DNA of 5,249 nt, from the NCBI GenBank assembly GCA_041642315.1, contig JBEPWQ010000286.1:1-5249 (forward strand), written 5' to 3'. Below the pieces are notes generated by a model. It worked only from the letters and a program-made list of their open reading frames with translations. It had not been told where the DNA came from and searched no databases. Positions within the stretch are counted from its first letter, which is position 1. Each line of letters opens with the position of its first letter. Below, in pieces: positions 1 through 4,968 of this stretch. The DNA comes from JAABSQ01 sp041642315. GTDB taxonomy: Bacteria; Desulfobacterota; Desulfobacteria; Desulfobacterales; Desulfococcaceae. Both the position numbers and the translations under genes were made by a program.

Positions 1-62
1 GCCGGCAAACTGGGCCGAATTCGCAAAAGCTGATCGTTTTTCTTGTCTGAAGCAGGGGATTC

Positions 63-102
63 AAAACAAAAGGCATCAGCGCCGGGCGGCGGCACCGATG
101 CC
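63..102 (-). terminator. Intrinsic terminator of the cold-shock gene
   Basis: Read on the minus strand, a 13-bp stem (arms 90-102 and 72-84, with two G-T wobbles) closes a 5-nt loop at 85-89. It is followed directly by a T-rich run, TTTTGTTTT (63-71). It lies about 25 nt beyond the csp stop codon. The plus-strand reading has no T-tract after the stem, so the element should act in one direction only. Confidence 0.88.
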
Positions 103-128
103 CTTGCAGGCTCGCTATGCGAACAAAA

Positions 129-329
129 TTAAATTCTTTTCACGTTCGCCGCGGCGGGCCCCTTTTGACCTTGTTCGATTTCAAAGGTCACCCGATCCCC
201 TTCGGACAGGGTTTTAAACCCGTCACTCTGGATCGCTGAAAAGTGAACGAACACGTCTCCACCATCTTCATTCTCGATGAAGCCATACCCCTTTTTCTCA
301 TTGAACCATTTAACAGTACCGTTTGCCAC
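129..329 (-). CDS. cspA: Cold-shock domain protein (CspA family)
   Basis: This is a single cold-shock domain protein of 66 residues, the usual length for the family. These small five-stranded OB-fold proteins bind single-stranded RNA and DNA and act as RNA chaperones or antiterminators. The sequence opens with the classic MANGTVKWFN; RNP1 is KGYGFI (residues 13-18) and RNP2 is VFVHF (26-30). The C-terminal GPAAANVKRI strand is also typical. A longer reading from the GTG at 338 is possible, but that codon overlaps the SD itself. The GTG at 329 has AAGGAG (343-338) with an 8-nt spacer and restores the family's usual N-terminus, so I chose it. The gene stands alone on the minus strand, divergent from the peptidase gene, with its own promoter and terminator. 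Whether it is cold-induced or constitutive cannot be told from the protein; the long leader favours post-initiation control. Confidence 0.96.
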   Translation of the reverse strand: MANGTVKWFNEKKGYGFIENEDGGDVFVHFSAIQSDGFKTLSEGDRVTFEIEQGQKGPAAANVKRI

Positions 330-337
330 CTTGACCA

Positions 338-343
338 CTCCTT
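338..343 (-). promoter_or_regulatory. Ribosome binding site deciding the csp start
   Basis: AAGGAG on the minus strand lies 8 nt before the GTG at 329-327. The same SD overlaps the upstream in-frame GTG at 338-336, which therefore cannot be the start it serves. Confidence 0.8.
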
Positions 344-348
344 ACAAA

Positions 349-382
349 ACAAAAAAATAAAAAAATGCCCCGAAACCGGGAC
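349..382 (-). promoter_or_regulatory. Terminator-like hairpin in the csp leader (putative attenuator)
   Basis: On the minus strand GTCCCG (382-377), loop GTTT and CGGGGC (372-367) form a 6-bp stem. An almost uninterrupted T-tract follows (ATTTTTTTATTTTTTTG, 366-350). This is the layout of an intrinsic terminator, yet it lies upstream of the csp SD and downstream of the likely csp promoter. A G-run at 412-407 could compete for the 5' arm and act as an antiterminator. It may be a csp attenuator or the end of a short leader RNA; the sequence alone does not say which. Confidence 0.6.
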
Positions 383-457
383 GGGTAAAAAAACGACAAA
401 GGCGATCCCCCCTAAACAATAAGCACAACTGTTATTTAACCGCCTATTGTATATCTC

Positions 458-485
458 CTTATACAGGATATTTCGCAAAGATCAA
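458..485 (-). promoter_or_regulatory. Likely sigma-70 promoter of csp
   Basis: On the minus strand TTGATC (485-480) and TATAAG (463-458) are separated by 16 nt. Transcription would start near 450, giving a leader of about 120 nt before the GTG at 329. Long leaders are common for cold-shock genes. An alternative pair (TTGCGA with GATATA or TATACA slightly downstream) is possible. Confidence 0.45.
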
Positions 486-526
486 GTTAAAAATTTCGCT
501 GATTCGCGATCTTTTTTCGTCGAATG

Positions 527-541
527 GATATCATGCATATC
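527..541. repeat. Short inverted repeat in the divergent promoter region
   Basis: GATAT and ATATC form perfect 5-bp arms around CATGC. The repeat lies between the csp promoter candidate and the promoter candidate of the peptidase gene, where an operator could sit. Arms this short in AT-rich DNA may also be chance. Confidence 0.25.
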
Positions 542-555
542 TTGAAACATCAGGA

Positions 556-586
556 TTGCTTTTCATCCGGTTGTGCCTAGTATAAG
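556..586 (+). promoter_or_regulatory. Weak promoter candidate for the M28 peptidase gene
   Basis: TTGCTT (556-561) could pair with TAGTAT (578-583, 16-nt spacer) or with the better hexamer TATAAG (581-586, 19-nt spacer). Neither combination has both a good -10 and good spacing, so this is only the best candidate in the region. It would give a leader of roughly 45 nt. Confidence 0.3.
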
Positions 587-624
587 TGATGACAGAACAG
601 GAATCATTTCGCTCTATTTAAGAT

Positions 625-630
625 GGAAGG
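625..630 (+). promoter_or_regulatory. Ribosome binding site supporting a TTG start
   Basis: GGAAGG lies 6 nt upstream of the TTG at 637-639. No in-frame ATG exists before the membrane anchor, so this SD is the main support for the TTG start. Confidence 0.7.
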
Positions 631-636
631 AATCCG

Positions 637-1656
637 TTGAACCGATTCGGTGTGCCGTTTTTCAGACGACACCCGCTCGTATCGGGGGGGCTGTCGCTGG
701 TATTCTTACTTATGGCCGGACTTATTTTCTATACCGACTTGCCCGGGCGGTCCTATTCCGGACCGCTGCAGCCGCTCACAGTGCAGGAGCGCGTTCTCAG
801 CCGCAACCTGAAGGCGCATGTGGACTACCTGGCCGGAGAGATCGGCGAACGCAATTTGTCGGAATATGAAAAATTGAAGGCTGCGGCCGGGTACATTCGC
901 GAAACCCTTGCACGCTCGGGCTATCGGATATCCGATCAGGAATACACTGTCCGGGGACGCACCGTCCATAACATTGAGGCGGTCAAAACCGGTGTATCCC
1001 GACCGGAGGAGATTGTCGTGATGGGGGCCCATTATGATTCGGTTTTCGGTTCTCCCGGGGCCAACGACAACGGATCGGCGGTGGCGGCCCTGCTGGAGAT
1101 GGCCCGTCTGCTGGCTGAAGATTCCCTTGCGAAAACCATTCGGTTCGTGGCTTTTGTCAATGAAGAGCCTCCCTTTTTCCAGACCGATCTGATGGGAAGC
1201 CGGGTCTATGCGCGTCGGTGCCGCGAACACGGCGATGATATCCTCGGAATGATTTCCCTGGAGACCATCGGCTATTATTCGGATGAACCGGGCAGTCAAA
1301 AATACCCGTTTCCCCTGGGCATGCTCTATCCGGATATCGGTGATTTCATCGGATTCGTCGGCAATCTCGGTTCAAAATCGTTTCTGGACCGATGCATCCG
1401 CGCTTTTCGAAGCACCGCCGATTTTCCTTCGCAAGGCACGGCGGCCCCCGGGTGGATGACCGGCATCGGCTGGTCCGATCACTGGGCATTCTGGAAAGAA
1501 GGCTATGCCGGGATCATGGTGACCGATACCGCCCCCTTTCGGTATCCATATTATCATACCTCGCAGGATACACCCGACAAGATCGACTACGACCGTACCG
1601 CCCGGGTGACCGCCGGCCTTTCTCGAATGCTCGGGGCGTTGGCGGTTGGGGATTGA
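637..1656 (+). CDS. Membrane-anchored M28-family zinc metallopeptidase
   Basis: The 339-residue protein has the M28 (aminopeptidase Y/glutaminyl cyclase-like) fold signature. An N-terminal basic stretch (R10, R11, H12) followed by a hydrophobic segment at about 14-32 looks like an uncleaved signal anchor, placing the catalytic domain outside the cytoplasmic membrane. The metal site is intact by motif: H132 in GAHYDS, D144 in GANDNGS, the E176-E177 pair in NEEPPFF (general base and ligand), E209 in LETIGY, and H307 in YYHTSQDT. D281 in WSDHWAF is a further conserved acidic residue. M28 enzymes remove N-terminal residues from peptides or cyclise N-terminal glutamine; the substrate here cannot be assigned. 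The start is TTG at 637, supported by GGAAGG 6 nt upstream, and it retains the anchor. The gene is monocistronic, divergent from csp, with a terminator overlapping its stop codon. The enzyme class is secure; activity is inferred. Confidence 0.9.
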   Translation: MNRFGVPFFRRHPLVSGGLSLVFLLMAGLIFYTDLPGRSYSGPLQPLTVQERVLSRNLKAHVDYLAGEIGERNLSEYEKLKAAAGYIRETLARSGYRISDQEYTVRGRTVHNIEAVKTGVSRPEEIVVMGAHYDSVFGSPGANDNGSAVAALLEMARLLAEDSLAKTIRFVAFVNEEPPFFQTDLMGSRVYARRCREHGDDILGMISLETIGYYSDEPGSQKYPFPLGMLYPDIGDFIGFVGNLGSKSFLDRCIRAFRSTADFPSQGTAAPGWMTGIGWSDHWAFWKEGYAGIMVTDTAPFRYPYYHTSQDTPDKIDYDRTARVTAGLSRMLGALAVGD

Positions 1657-1684
1657 CCGGCCTTTTCTATATACCGGTTTTTTT
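1656..1684 (+). terminator. Intrinsic terminator after the peptidase gene
   Basis: ACCGG (1656-1660) pairs with CCGGT (1674-1678) across a 13-nt loop, followed by a run of seven T (1678-1684). The stem begins on the last base of the stop codon. The stem is short, so efficiency may be modest, but the T-tract is strong. Confidence 0.6.
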
Positions 1685-1772
1685 GAGATCGAATACTCCG
1701 TTTACCCCATTTCAAATCCGGCCACGGTTGCATTACTCCTTTAGGTAGTTTTGAAAATCCAAAAGCAATCAG

Positions 1773-1778
1773 AGGAGG
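1773..1778 (+). promoter_or_regulatory. Ribosome binding site deciding the start of the secreted protein
   Basis: AGGAGG lies only 1 nt before the ATG at 1780 but 7 nt before the in-frame ATG at 1786. The second ATG is therefore the likely start. I found no convincing promoter in the 1685-1772 gap; TTGCAT (1728-1733) with TTGAAA (1751-1756) is the best weak pair. Confidence 0.75.
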
Positions 1779-1785
1779 AATGACT

Positions 1786-2427
1786 ATGAAAACCACATTG
1801 TTTTACAGTGTGTTCATCTCGATGATTTTCGGTTTGGGTTTCGGAGTCGCCATGGCGCAGGACTATGAGGCCAAGCCCTATATGGAGCAGCCGGAGTCCC
1901 GGCAGACTGAAATGGACCAGCCCCGTTCTCACCAGGGCCGAATGGACCGGCAGCGTTTTCACCAGGGCCGAATGGACCGGCAGCGTTCTCGACAGGACCG
2001 AATGGACCGGCAGCGTTCCGGTCAGATGGAACCCGAATGGTATGATGAATCGACCGGTCGAGGATATTATGATCCGGTTCAGAGAAATCCGCTGGTCGAA
2101 CGCAAAATGGAAAACGGCCTTTCCTACATCAACGGCGGCGTCGGAATCAGACAGCGCAACGCCATCGAGCAGGTGGAGGACAACTTCGGCCTGAAACTGG
2201 TGTTTGCCGATTTTGACGGCCGGTATATCGCCGACGTGGCGGTGGATATTCTAAACCAAAACGGTCAACGGGTCTTTTCTCTGGATGATGCGGGTCCTTG
2301 GCTGCTCACCGAACTGCCCCCGGGGGATTACCAGGTTCGGGCATCCTTTGACGGCGAAAGAAAATCCCGCCGGGTCAGCGTCGGCCGTGAAGGGGTTCGC
2401 ACGGTGATTCTGCACTGGACCCTGTAG
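1786..2427 (+). CDS. Secreted protein with MDRQR tandem repeats and a C-terminal beta-sandwich-like domain
   Basis: The 213-residue product starts MKTTLFYSVF and has a clear Sec signal peptide ending AMA, with cleavage expected before Q25, so it is exported to the periplasm or beyond. Residues 49-78 are three near-identical 10-residue units (consensus HQGRMDRQRS), preceded by degenerate copies; this part is basic, polar and probably disordered. A Tyr/Gly-containing linker (86-98) follows. Residues 111-213 (GLSYINGGVG through VILHWTL) contain KLVFADFDGRYIADVAVDI and GPWLLTELPPGDYQVRASF. These resemble carboxypeptidase-regulatory-like or transthyretin-like beta-sandwich domains found in periplasmic proteins. 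No catalytic residues are evident. I chose the ATG at 1786 over 1780 because of SD spacing. It is first in the presumed four-gene operon, 33 nt before the next gene. A structural or binding role is possible but unproven. Confidence 0.85.
   Translation: MKTTLFYSVFISMIFGLGFGVAMAQDYEAKPYMEQPESRQTEMDQPRSHQGRMDRQRFHQGRMDRQRSRQDRMDRQRSGQMEPEWYDESTGRGYYDPVQRNPLVERKMENGLSYINGGVGIRQRNAIEQVEDNFGLKLVFADFDGRYIADVAVDILNQNGQRVFSLDDAGPWLLTELPPGDYQVRASFDGERKSRRVSVGREGVRTVILHWTL
1931..2020 (+). repeat. 30-bp in-frame tandem repeat, three near-perfect units
   Basis: Units are 1931-1960, 1961-1990 and 1991-2020. Units 1 and 2 differ at one base; units 2 and 3 differ at about five. Degenerate copies with the same 30-bp period precede them (1871-1900 and 1901-1930, sharing ATGGA-CAG and the GTTCTC-like ends). 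The period is a multiple of three, so copy-number change would lengthen or shorten the protein without shifting the frame. Confidence 0.9.
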
Positions 2428-2460
2428 GAATATTCTTAACCTATAATAAGGAGGATAATT

Positions 2461-2988
2461 ATGGCGACATATGAACGAACCAGCACGGATCCGACCCGCA
2501 ACCGAACCGTACCACAATCGGAAGCGAAAATGGAAGCGGGAAAAGGAAAAACGGAAGAGGCCAAGGAAAAGGCTGCCCAAAAAGGGCATGAAATAAAGGA
2601 AGAAGCCTCCGAAAGAGCCCGGGCCAAGTTTGAAGAAGGCAAGCAATATGGAGAGAAAAATCTGGAAAGCACGGCCCAGGCTCTCCGGGATGCCGCCGGC
2701 AAACTGAAGGAGGATGACCAGGAGGCCATGGCCCGTTATACCGAGTGGGCGGCCGGACAGGTCGATTCCGTAGCGAATTATTTCCGTGATCGAAGTGTGG
2801 ATGATGTGCTTCAGGATATGCGTTACATGGCGCGCCGGAATCCCGGAATGGTATTGGGCGGCGCCTTGATGGCCGGTTTTCTGACGGCCCGTTTTCTGAA
2901 GGCGTCGGAACCGATGCGGTCTGAAACACCTGAATACCGCTCCGACTACCATACACCGCCGGCCCATACATACGGGCAGACGTACTAA
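2461..2988 (+). CDS. Charged helical protein with glycine-rich C-terminal membrane anchor (YqjD/DUF883-like architecture)
   Basis: This 175-residue protein has no signal peptide. Residues 20-125 are very rich in Lys, Glu and Ala (for example GKTEEAKEKAAQKG and ASERARAKFEEG) and should form a long amphipathic or coiled helix of LEA-like character. Residues 128-148 (PGMVLGGALMAGFLTARFLKA) are a glycine-rich hydrophobic segment preceded by RR (125-126). This arrangement, a cytoplasmic charged helix plus C-terminal anchor, recalls E. coli YqjD/ElaB/YgaM. The block from about 71 to 148 (ALRDAAGKL, AAGQVDSVANYF, ARRNPGM, ARFLKAS) belongs to a proteobacterial family often labelled hypothetical or nutrient-deprivation-induced. 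A polar Tyr/Pro/His tail follows. AAGGAGG lies 6 nt before the ATG. Second gene of the operon. YqjD links ribosomes to the membrane in stationary phase; whether this protein does so is unknown. Confidence 0.85.
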   Translation: MATYERTSTDPTRNRTVPQSEAKMEAGKGKTEEAKEKAAQKGHEIKEEASERARAKFEEGKQYGEKNLESTAQALRDAAGKLKEDDQEAMARYTEWAAGQVDSVANYFRDRSVDDVLQDMRYMARRNPGMVLGGALMAGFLTARFLKASEPMRSETPEYRSDYHTPPAHTYGQTY

Positions 2989-3002
2989 ATTTTCGATCGA
3001 AC

Positions 3003-3033
3003 GGCCGGAAATCGGAAGCGTCGGTTTTCGGCC
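3003..3033 (+). promoter_or_regulatory. Long intercistronic stem-loop
   Basis: Thirteen base pairs (arms 3003-3015 and 3021-3033, with three G-T wobbles) close a 5-nt loop, AAGCG. It sits in the 71-bp gap between two operon genes, 15 nt after the first stop and 13 nt before the AAAGGAGGT SD at 3046-3054. No T-tract follows, so it is not a canonical terminator. It may act as an mRNA processing or stabilising element, or as a partial attenuator. Confidence 0.6.
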
Positions 3034-3059
3034 ATGCGGATAGTAAAGGAGGTAGGAAA

Positions 3060-3482
3060 ATGGCCAACACGGATTATCATCACCCTCGAACACATGAAGA
3101 GGAAAAATCGCTCGGAGATCTCTTCTCCGACCTGTCTCGTGAAATCCAGTCCCTGGTGAACCATGAAATCAAGCTGGCCAAGATCGAGATGTCACATAAG
3201 GGGGCTGTGGCAGGGAAAAATTCCGCGCTTCTCGTGGTCGGTCTGGCGATCCTCTATGCAGGGTTTCTGGGGATTCTGGCCACCGCGGCGTTGGCGCTGG
3301 GCGTCCTCATCCCGCTATGGGTGGCCGCTTTGATCGTCACCGCGGTCGTATTGATCGTCGGTGCGGCGATGGCCATCAAAGGCGTCAATACATTGAAACG
3401 GATGAAGTTTGCTCCTGAACTGACGATGGAATCCCTGAAAGGAGAGGAGGAAAAGCCATGGCTGAGAAAACAGACCACCTAG
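3060..3482 (+). CDS. YqjE-like membrane protein of the phage holin 3_6 family
   Basis: The 140-residue protein begins with a cytoplasmic helix carrying the family hallmark SLGDLFSDLSREIQSLVNHE followed by IKLAKIEM (residues 17-44). Two membrane helices follow, at about 55-79 and 83-106, separated by a short turn with Pro85. The C-terminal APELTMESLKGEEEKPWLRK matches the family's closing pattern (P-x-x-T-x-x-S/T-L-K ending in a W-L-K/R-like motif). Despite the holin name of Pfam Phage_holin_3_6, chromosomal members such as E. coli YqjE are housekeeping or stress membrane proteins of unclear function. There are no lysis genes here, so a lysis role is unlikely. The SD AAAGGAGGT (3046-3054) is perfect. 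The gene overlaps the next by 25 nt, which suggests translational coupling and a shared complex. Confidence 0.9.
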   Translation: MANTDYHHPRTHEEEKSLGDLFSDLSREIQSLVNHEIKLAKIEMSHKGAVAGKNSALLVVGLAILYAGFLGILATAALALGVLIPLWVAALIVTAVVLIVGAAMAIKGVNTLKRMKFAPELTMESLKGEEEKPWLRKQTT

Positions 3483-4621
3483 AGGTCGGAAAGACAGAGA
3501 AAACATCACCCACCATTCAAGATTTAGATCGCACGGAGCGTGCCGAGGTCGAACACCTCAGAGCGGAAATCGCGAAAAACCGTATGGAGACGGAGGCCAC
3601 ACTCGATGCCATTCAGAGCCGGCTGACCCCGGCCCGTCTGAAAGAACAGGCACGGGAAAAGGTCCGCGAAGTGACGATCGGAAAGGCGCAGAATATGGCA
3701 CATACGGCAGGAGACAAAGCAAGAGATGCGGGTTATTCCATGTTGGATACCCTCAAAGACAACATCGTTCCGACGGCGATGATCGGCGTCGGACTGGCCT
3801 GGCTGGTCAAGAGCCATAAAAGCGGAGACGGCGGCCATTACGGCGAATACTATGCCTATGATCCCTACCTCGAAGAGGAGTACCCCGAAGACCAGCTTCG
3901 AAATTACGCCGGACCCGCCGCGGATATGCGGACCTATTATTCGGAATCGAGAGGAAGCGGCGGGGGAAGAACGGCCCAACACGCCCGTGAAAAGGCGTCC
4001 GGCGCAGCCGAACGCGCCCGGGAAAAGGCCAGAGCCGCCGGGGAGAAATCCGGTGAAATGATGAGCCACACCCGCGAGAAAGTCGGCTCCGCCGGGGAAA
4101 AGGCCGGCGAAATTGCGGGGGATGCCTGGGACAGAGCGAGCGATGCCGCCGGACACGCCGCCCACAGAACCCGGGAGCTCTCAAGGAGCGCCCGAAATAA
4201 GTCCCGCCGGATGAAGGATGAAAACCCGTTGATTATGGCCGGCGCCCTGTTTGCAGTGGGCGCGGCGCTCGGTTTTCTGATTCCGGAGACCCGCAAAGAG
4301 CGTGAATGGATGGGGGAAACCCGGGATGAATTGATGCACCAAGCCAAAGAGAGAGGCCGCGACACCCTGGAGCGGATGGAGGAAGTGGCCAAAGAGACCG
4401 GAAAAACGGCCAAAGAAACCGCCAAGGAAGAGGCAAAACGGCAGGGATTGGCGTCGGAATCCGACACCAAAGGCCAGACTGCGGGCGGTGGATCGTCCCG
4501 AACCGAAACCGGAACCACCGGCGCGGCGGCGGGCGTTCGTCCGGTAACCGGCACGGAAGCCACCCCGCCGGCCAAATCGCCCACCAGCCAGCCGGATAAG
4601 AAAAGAGATGAGGTGCCCTAA
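3458..4621 (+). CDS. DUF3618-domain protein with LEA-like repeat and a second membrane anchor
   Basis: The 387-residue product has several parts. Residues 28-75 (AEVEHLRAEIAKNRMETEATL, SRLTPARLKEQARE) are a DUF3618 domain. A first hydrophobic segment lies at 102-117 (NIVPTAMIGVGLAWLV). A Tyr/Glu-rich acidic linker follows (127-162). Residues 171-250 are an Ala/Lys/Glu/Arg-rich helix with LEA-like repeats; AGEKSGE (194-200) and AGEKAGE (212-218) recur 18 residues apart. A second glycine-rich hydrophobic segment (256-275, NPLIMAGALFAVGAALGFLI) carries G262, G268 and G272 and is followed by PETRKERE, as in YqjD-like proteins. A charged helix (280-330) and a disordered Thr/Gly/Ser/Pro tail complete it. 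Typical DUF3618 proteins are much shorter. The ATG at 3458 has AGGAGG (3445-3450) 7 nt upstream, inside the preceding gene. It is last in the operon. Function is unknown; membrane scaffold or stress protection is inferred. Confidence 0.88.
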   Translation: MAEKTDHLEVGKTEKTSPTIQDLDRTERAEVEHLRAEIAKNRMETEATLDAIQSRLTPARLKEQAREKVREVTIGKAQNMAHTAGDKARDAGYSMLDTLKDNIVPTAMIGVGLAWLVKSHKSGDGGHYGEYYAYDPYLEEEYPEDQLRNYAGPAADMRTYYSESRGSGGGRTAQHAREKASGAAERAREKARAAGEKSGEMMSHTREKVGSAGEKAGEIAGDAWDRASDAAGHAAHRTRELSRSARNKSRRMKDENPLIMAGALFAVGAALGFLIPETRKEREWMGETRDELMHQAKERGRDTLERMEEVAKETGKTAKETAKEEAKRQGLASESDTKGQTAGGGSSRTETGTTGAAAGVRPVTGTEATPPAKSPTSQPDKKRDEVP

Positions 4622-4627
4622 GCTGGT

Positions 4628-4653
4628 GCGGGTAGATCCCCGCTTCTTTAATT
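4628..4653 (+). terminator. Probable operon terminator
   Basis: GCGGG (4628-4632) pairs with CCCGC (4639-4643) over a 6-nt loop, followed by TTCTTTAATT. It starts 7 nt after the stop codon of the DUF3618 gene. The stem is short and the T-tract is interrupted, so termination may be incomplete or may need the next hairpin. Confidence 0.5.
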
Positions 4654-4660
4654 CCATTCG

Positions 4661-4689
4661 GAAGCGGCTCCGACTTTCGGAGTCGCTTC
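4661..4689. repeat. Perfect-arm hairpin after the operon
   Basis: Thirteen base pairs with one G-T wobble (arms 4661-4673 and 4677-4689) close a 3-nt loop, CTT. There is no T-tract on either side. Located 40 nt after the last operon stop, it could protect the mRNA 3' end or back up the first terminator. It could also be part of a dispersed REP-like repeat. Confidence 0.6.
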
Positions 4690-4883
4690 ACTCTCCCATC
4701 ATAAACTGGTTTTTCGCTCAAAAAGATCCTGAATCAGTTCCAGCGCACCAAAGAATCTTTACAATTCTCTGAAGTACCTTCCTTGCTGCGCGTCTACTCT
4801 GGGCTTGGTCCGGCTCTGGCCGATGAGAATGACGCCGGACAGGACATCCCGGTTTCGCCGACCGCCTGCGCGGACCTGGTTTC
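4690..4883. other. Intergenic stretch with no recognised gene
   Basis: No reading frame here has a credible start with an SD or a recognisable protein family on either strand. The only structure I see is a small inverted repeat, AGAAT/ATTCT (4752-4756 and 4764-4768), and a CCGGC/GCCGG pair with a long loop around 4810-4838. Together with the flanking hairpins and promoter it makes up the gap of about 350 bp between the operon and the next gene. Confidence 0.5.
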
Positions 4884-4912
4884 TTGACAAAATGCCGCCG
4901 CATTCTTACTTA
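4884..4912 (+). promoter_or_regulatory. Promoter candidate for the nucleoside-recognition gene
   Basis: A perfect TTGACA (4884-4889) is followed after 17 nt by TACTTA (4907-4912), a poor -10 match. A start near 4919 would give a leader of about 50 nt. The -35 box and its position before a gene are the main support. Confidence 0.45.
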
Positions 4913-4968
4913 CGGCAGTGGATTTTCAACTGAACCGGGTCACTTGAATGGAGTTCGGCGGATCGTAA

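Noticed and set aside
188..478. Minus-strand 96-codon frame covering the csp leader and part of csp in another frame
   Set aside because: It runs through the promoter, the hairpin and the SD of csp, and out of frame into csp. The csp domain match is decisive, and this frame shows no family features.
1720..1731. Sigma-54-like GG...GC motif before the secreted protein gene
   Set aside because: The GG and GC dinucleotides are separated by 8 nt rather than the required 10, and the surrounding bases fit the consensus poorly.
2442..2447. Perfect TATAAT just before the second operon gene
   Set aside because: No -35 box lies at proper spacing, and transcription from it would start at or after the SD (2448-2454), leaving no usable ribosome binding site.
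2251..3093. Long minus-strand open frame (280 codons) opposite the operon
   Set aside because: It is antisense to genes with clear SDs, a signal peptide and a membrane anchor. Its composition is the mirror of GC-rich coding sequence, with no recognisable domain.
3060..3482. Reading the holin-family gene as part of a prophage lysis cassette
   Set aside because: There is no endolysin, spanin or other phage gene nearby. The neighbours are YqjD-like and DUF3618 genes, the usual chromosomal context for this family.
3524..4165. Minus-strand open frames opposite the DUF3618 gene
   Set aside because: They are shadow frames created by the Ala/Lys/Glu/Arg-rich codons of the sense gene; Gly/Phe/Arg-rich low-complexity translations with no SD.
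4233..4721. Minus-strand frame crossing from the end of the operon into the intergenic hairpins
   Set aside because: It is antisense to the DUF3618 coding end and includes both terminator-like hairpins. No domain or SD supports it.
4823..4933. Plus-strand 36-codon frame in the intergenic region
   Set aside because: It has no SD before the ATG, a composition typical of random GC-rich frames, and it overlaps the TTGACA promoter candidate.
4948..4968. Six-codon mini-ORF ending just before the Gate-domain gene, a possible leader peptide
   Set aside because: It has no SD, and its codons (Met, Glu, Phe, Gly, Gly, Ser) show no regulatory bias. An ATG followed by an in-frame TAA this short is expected by chance.
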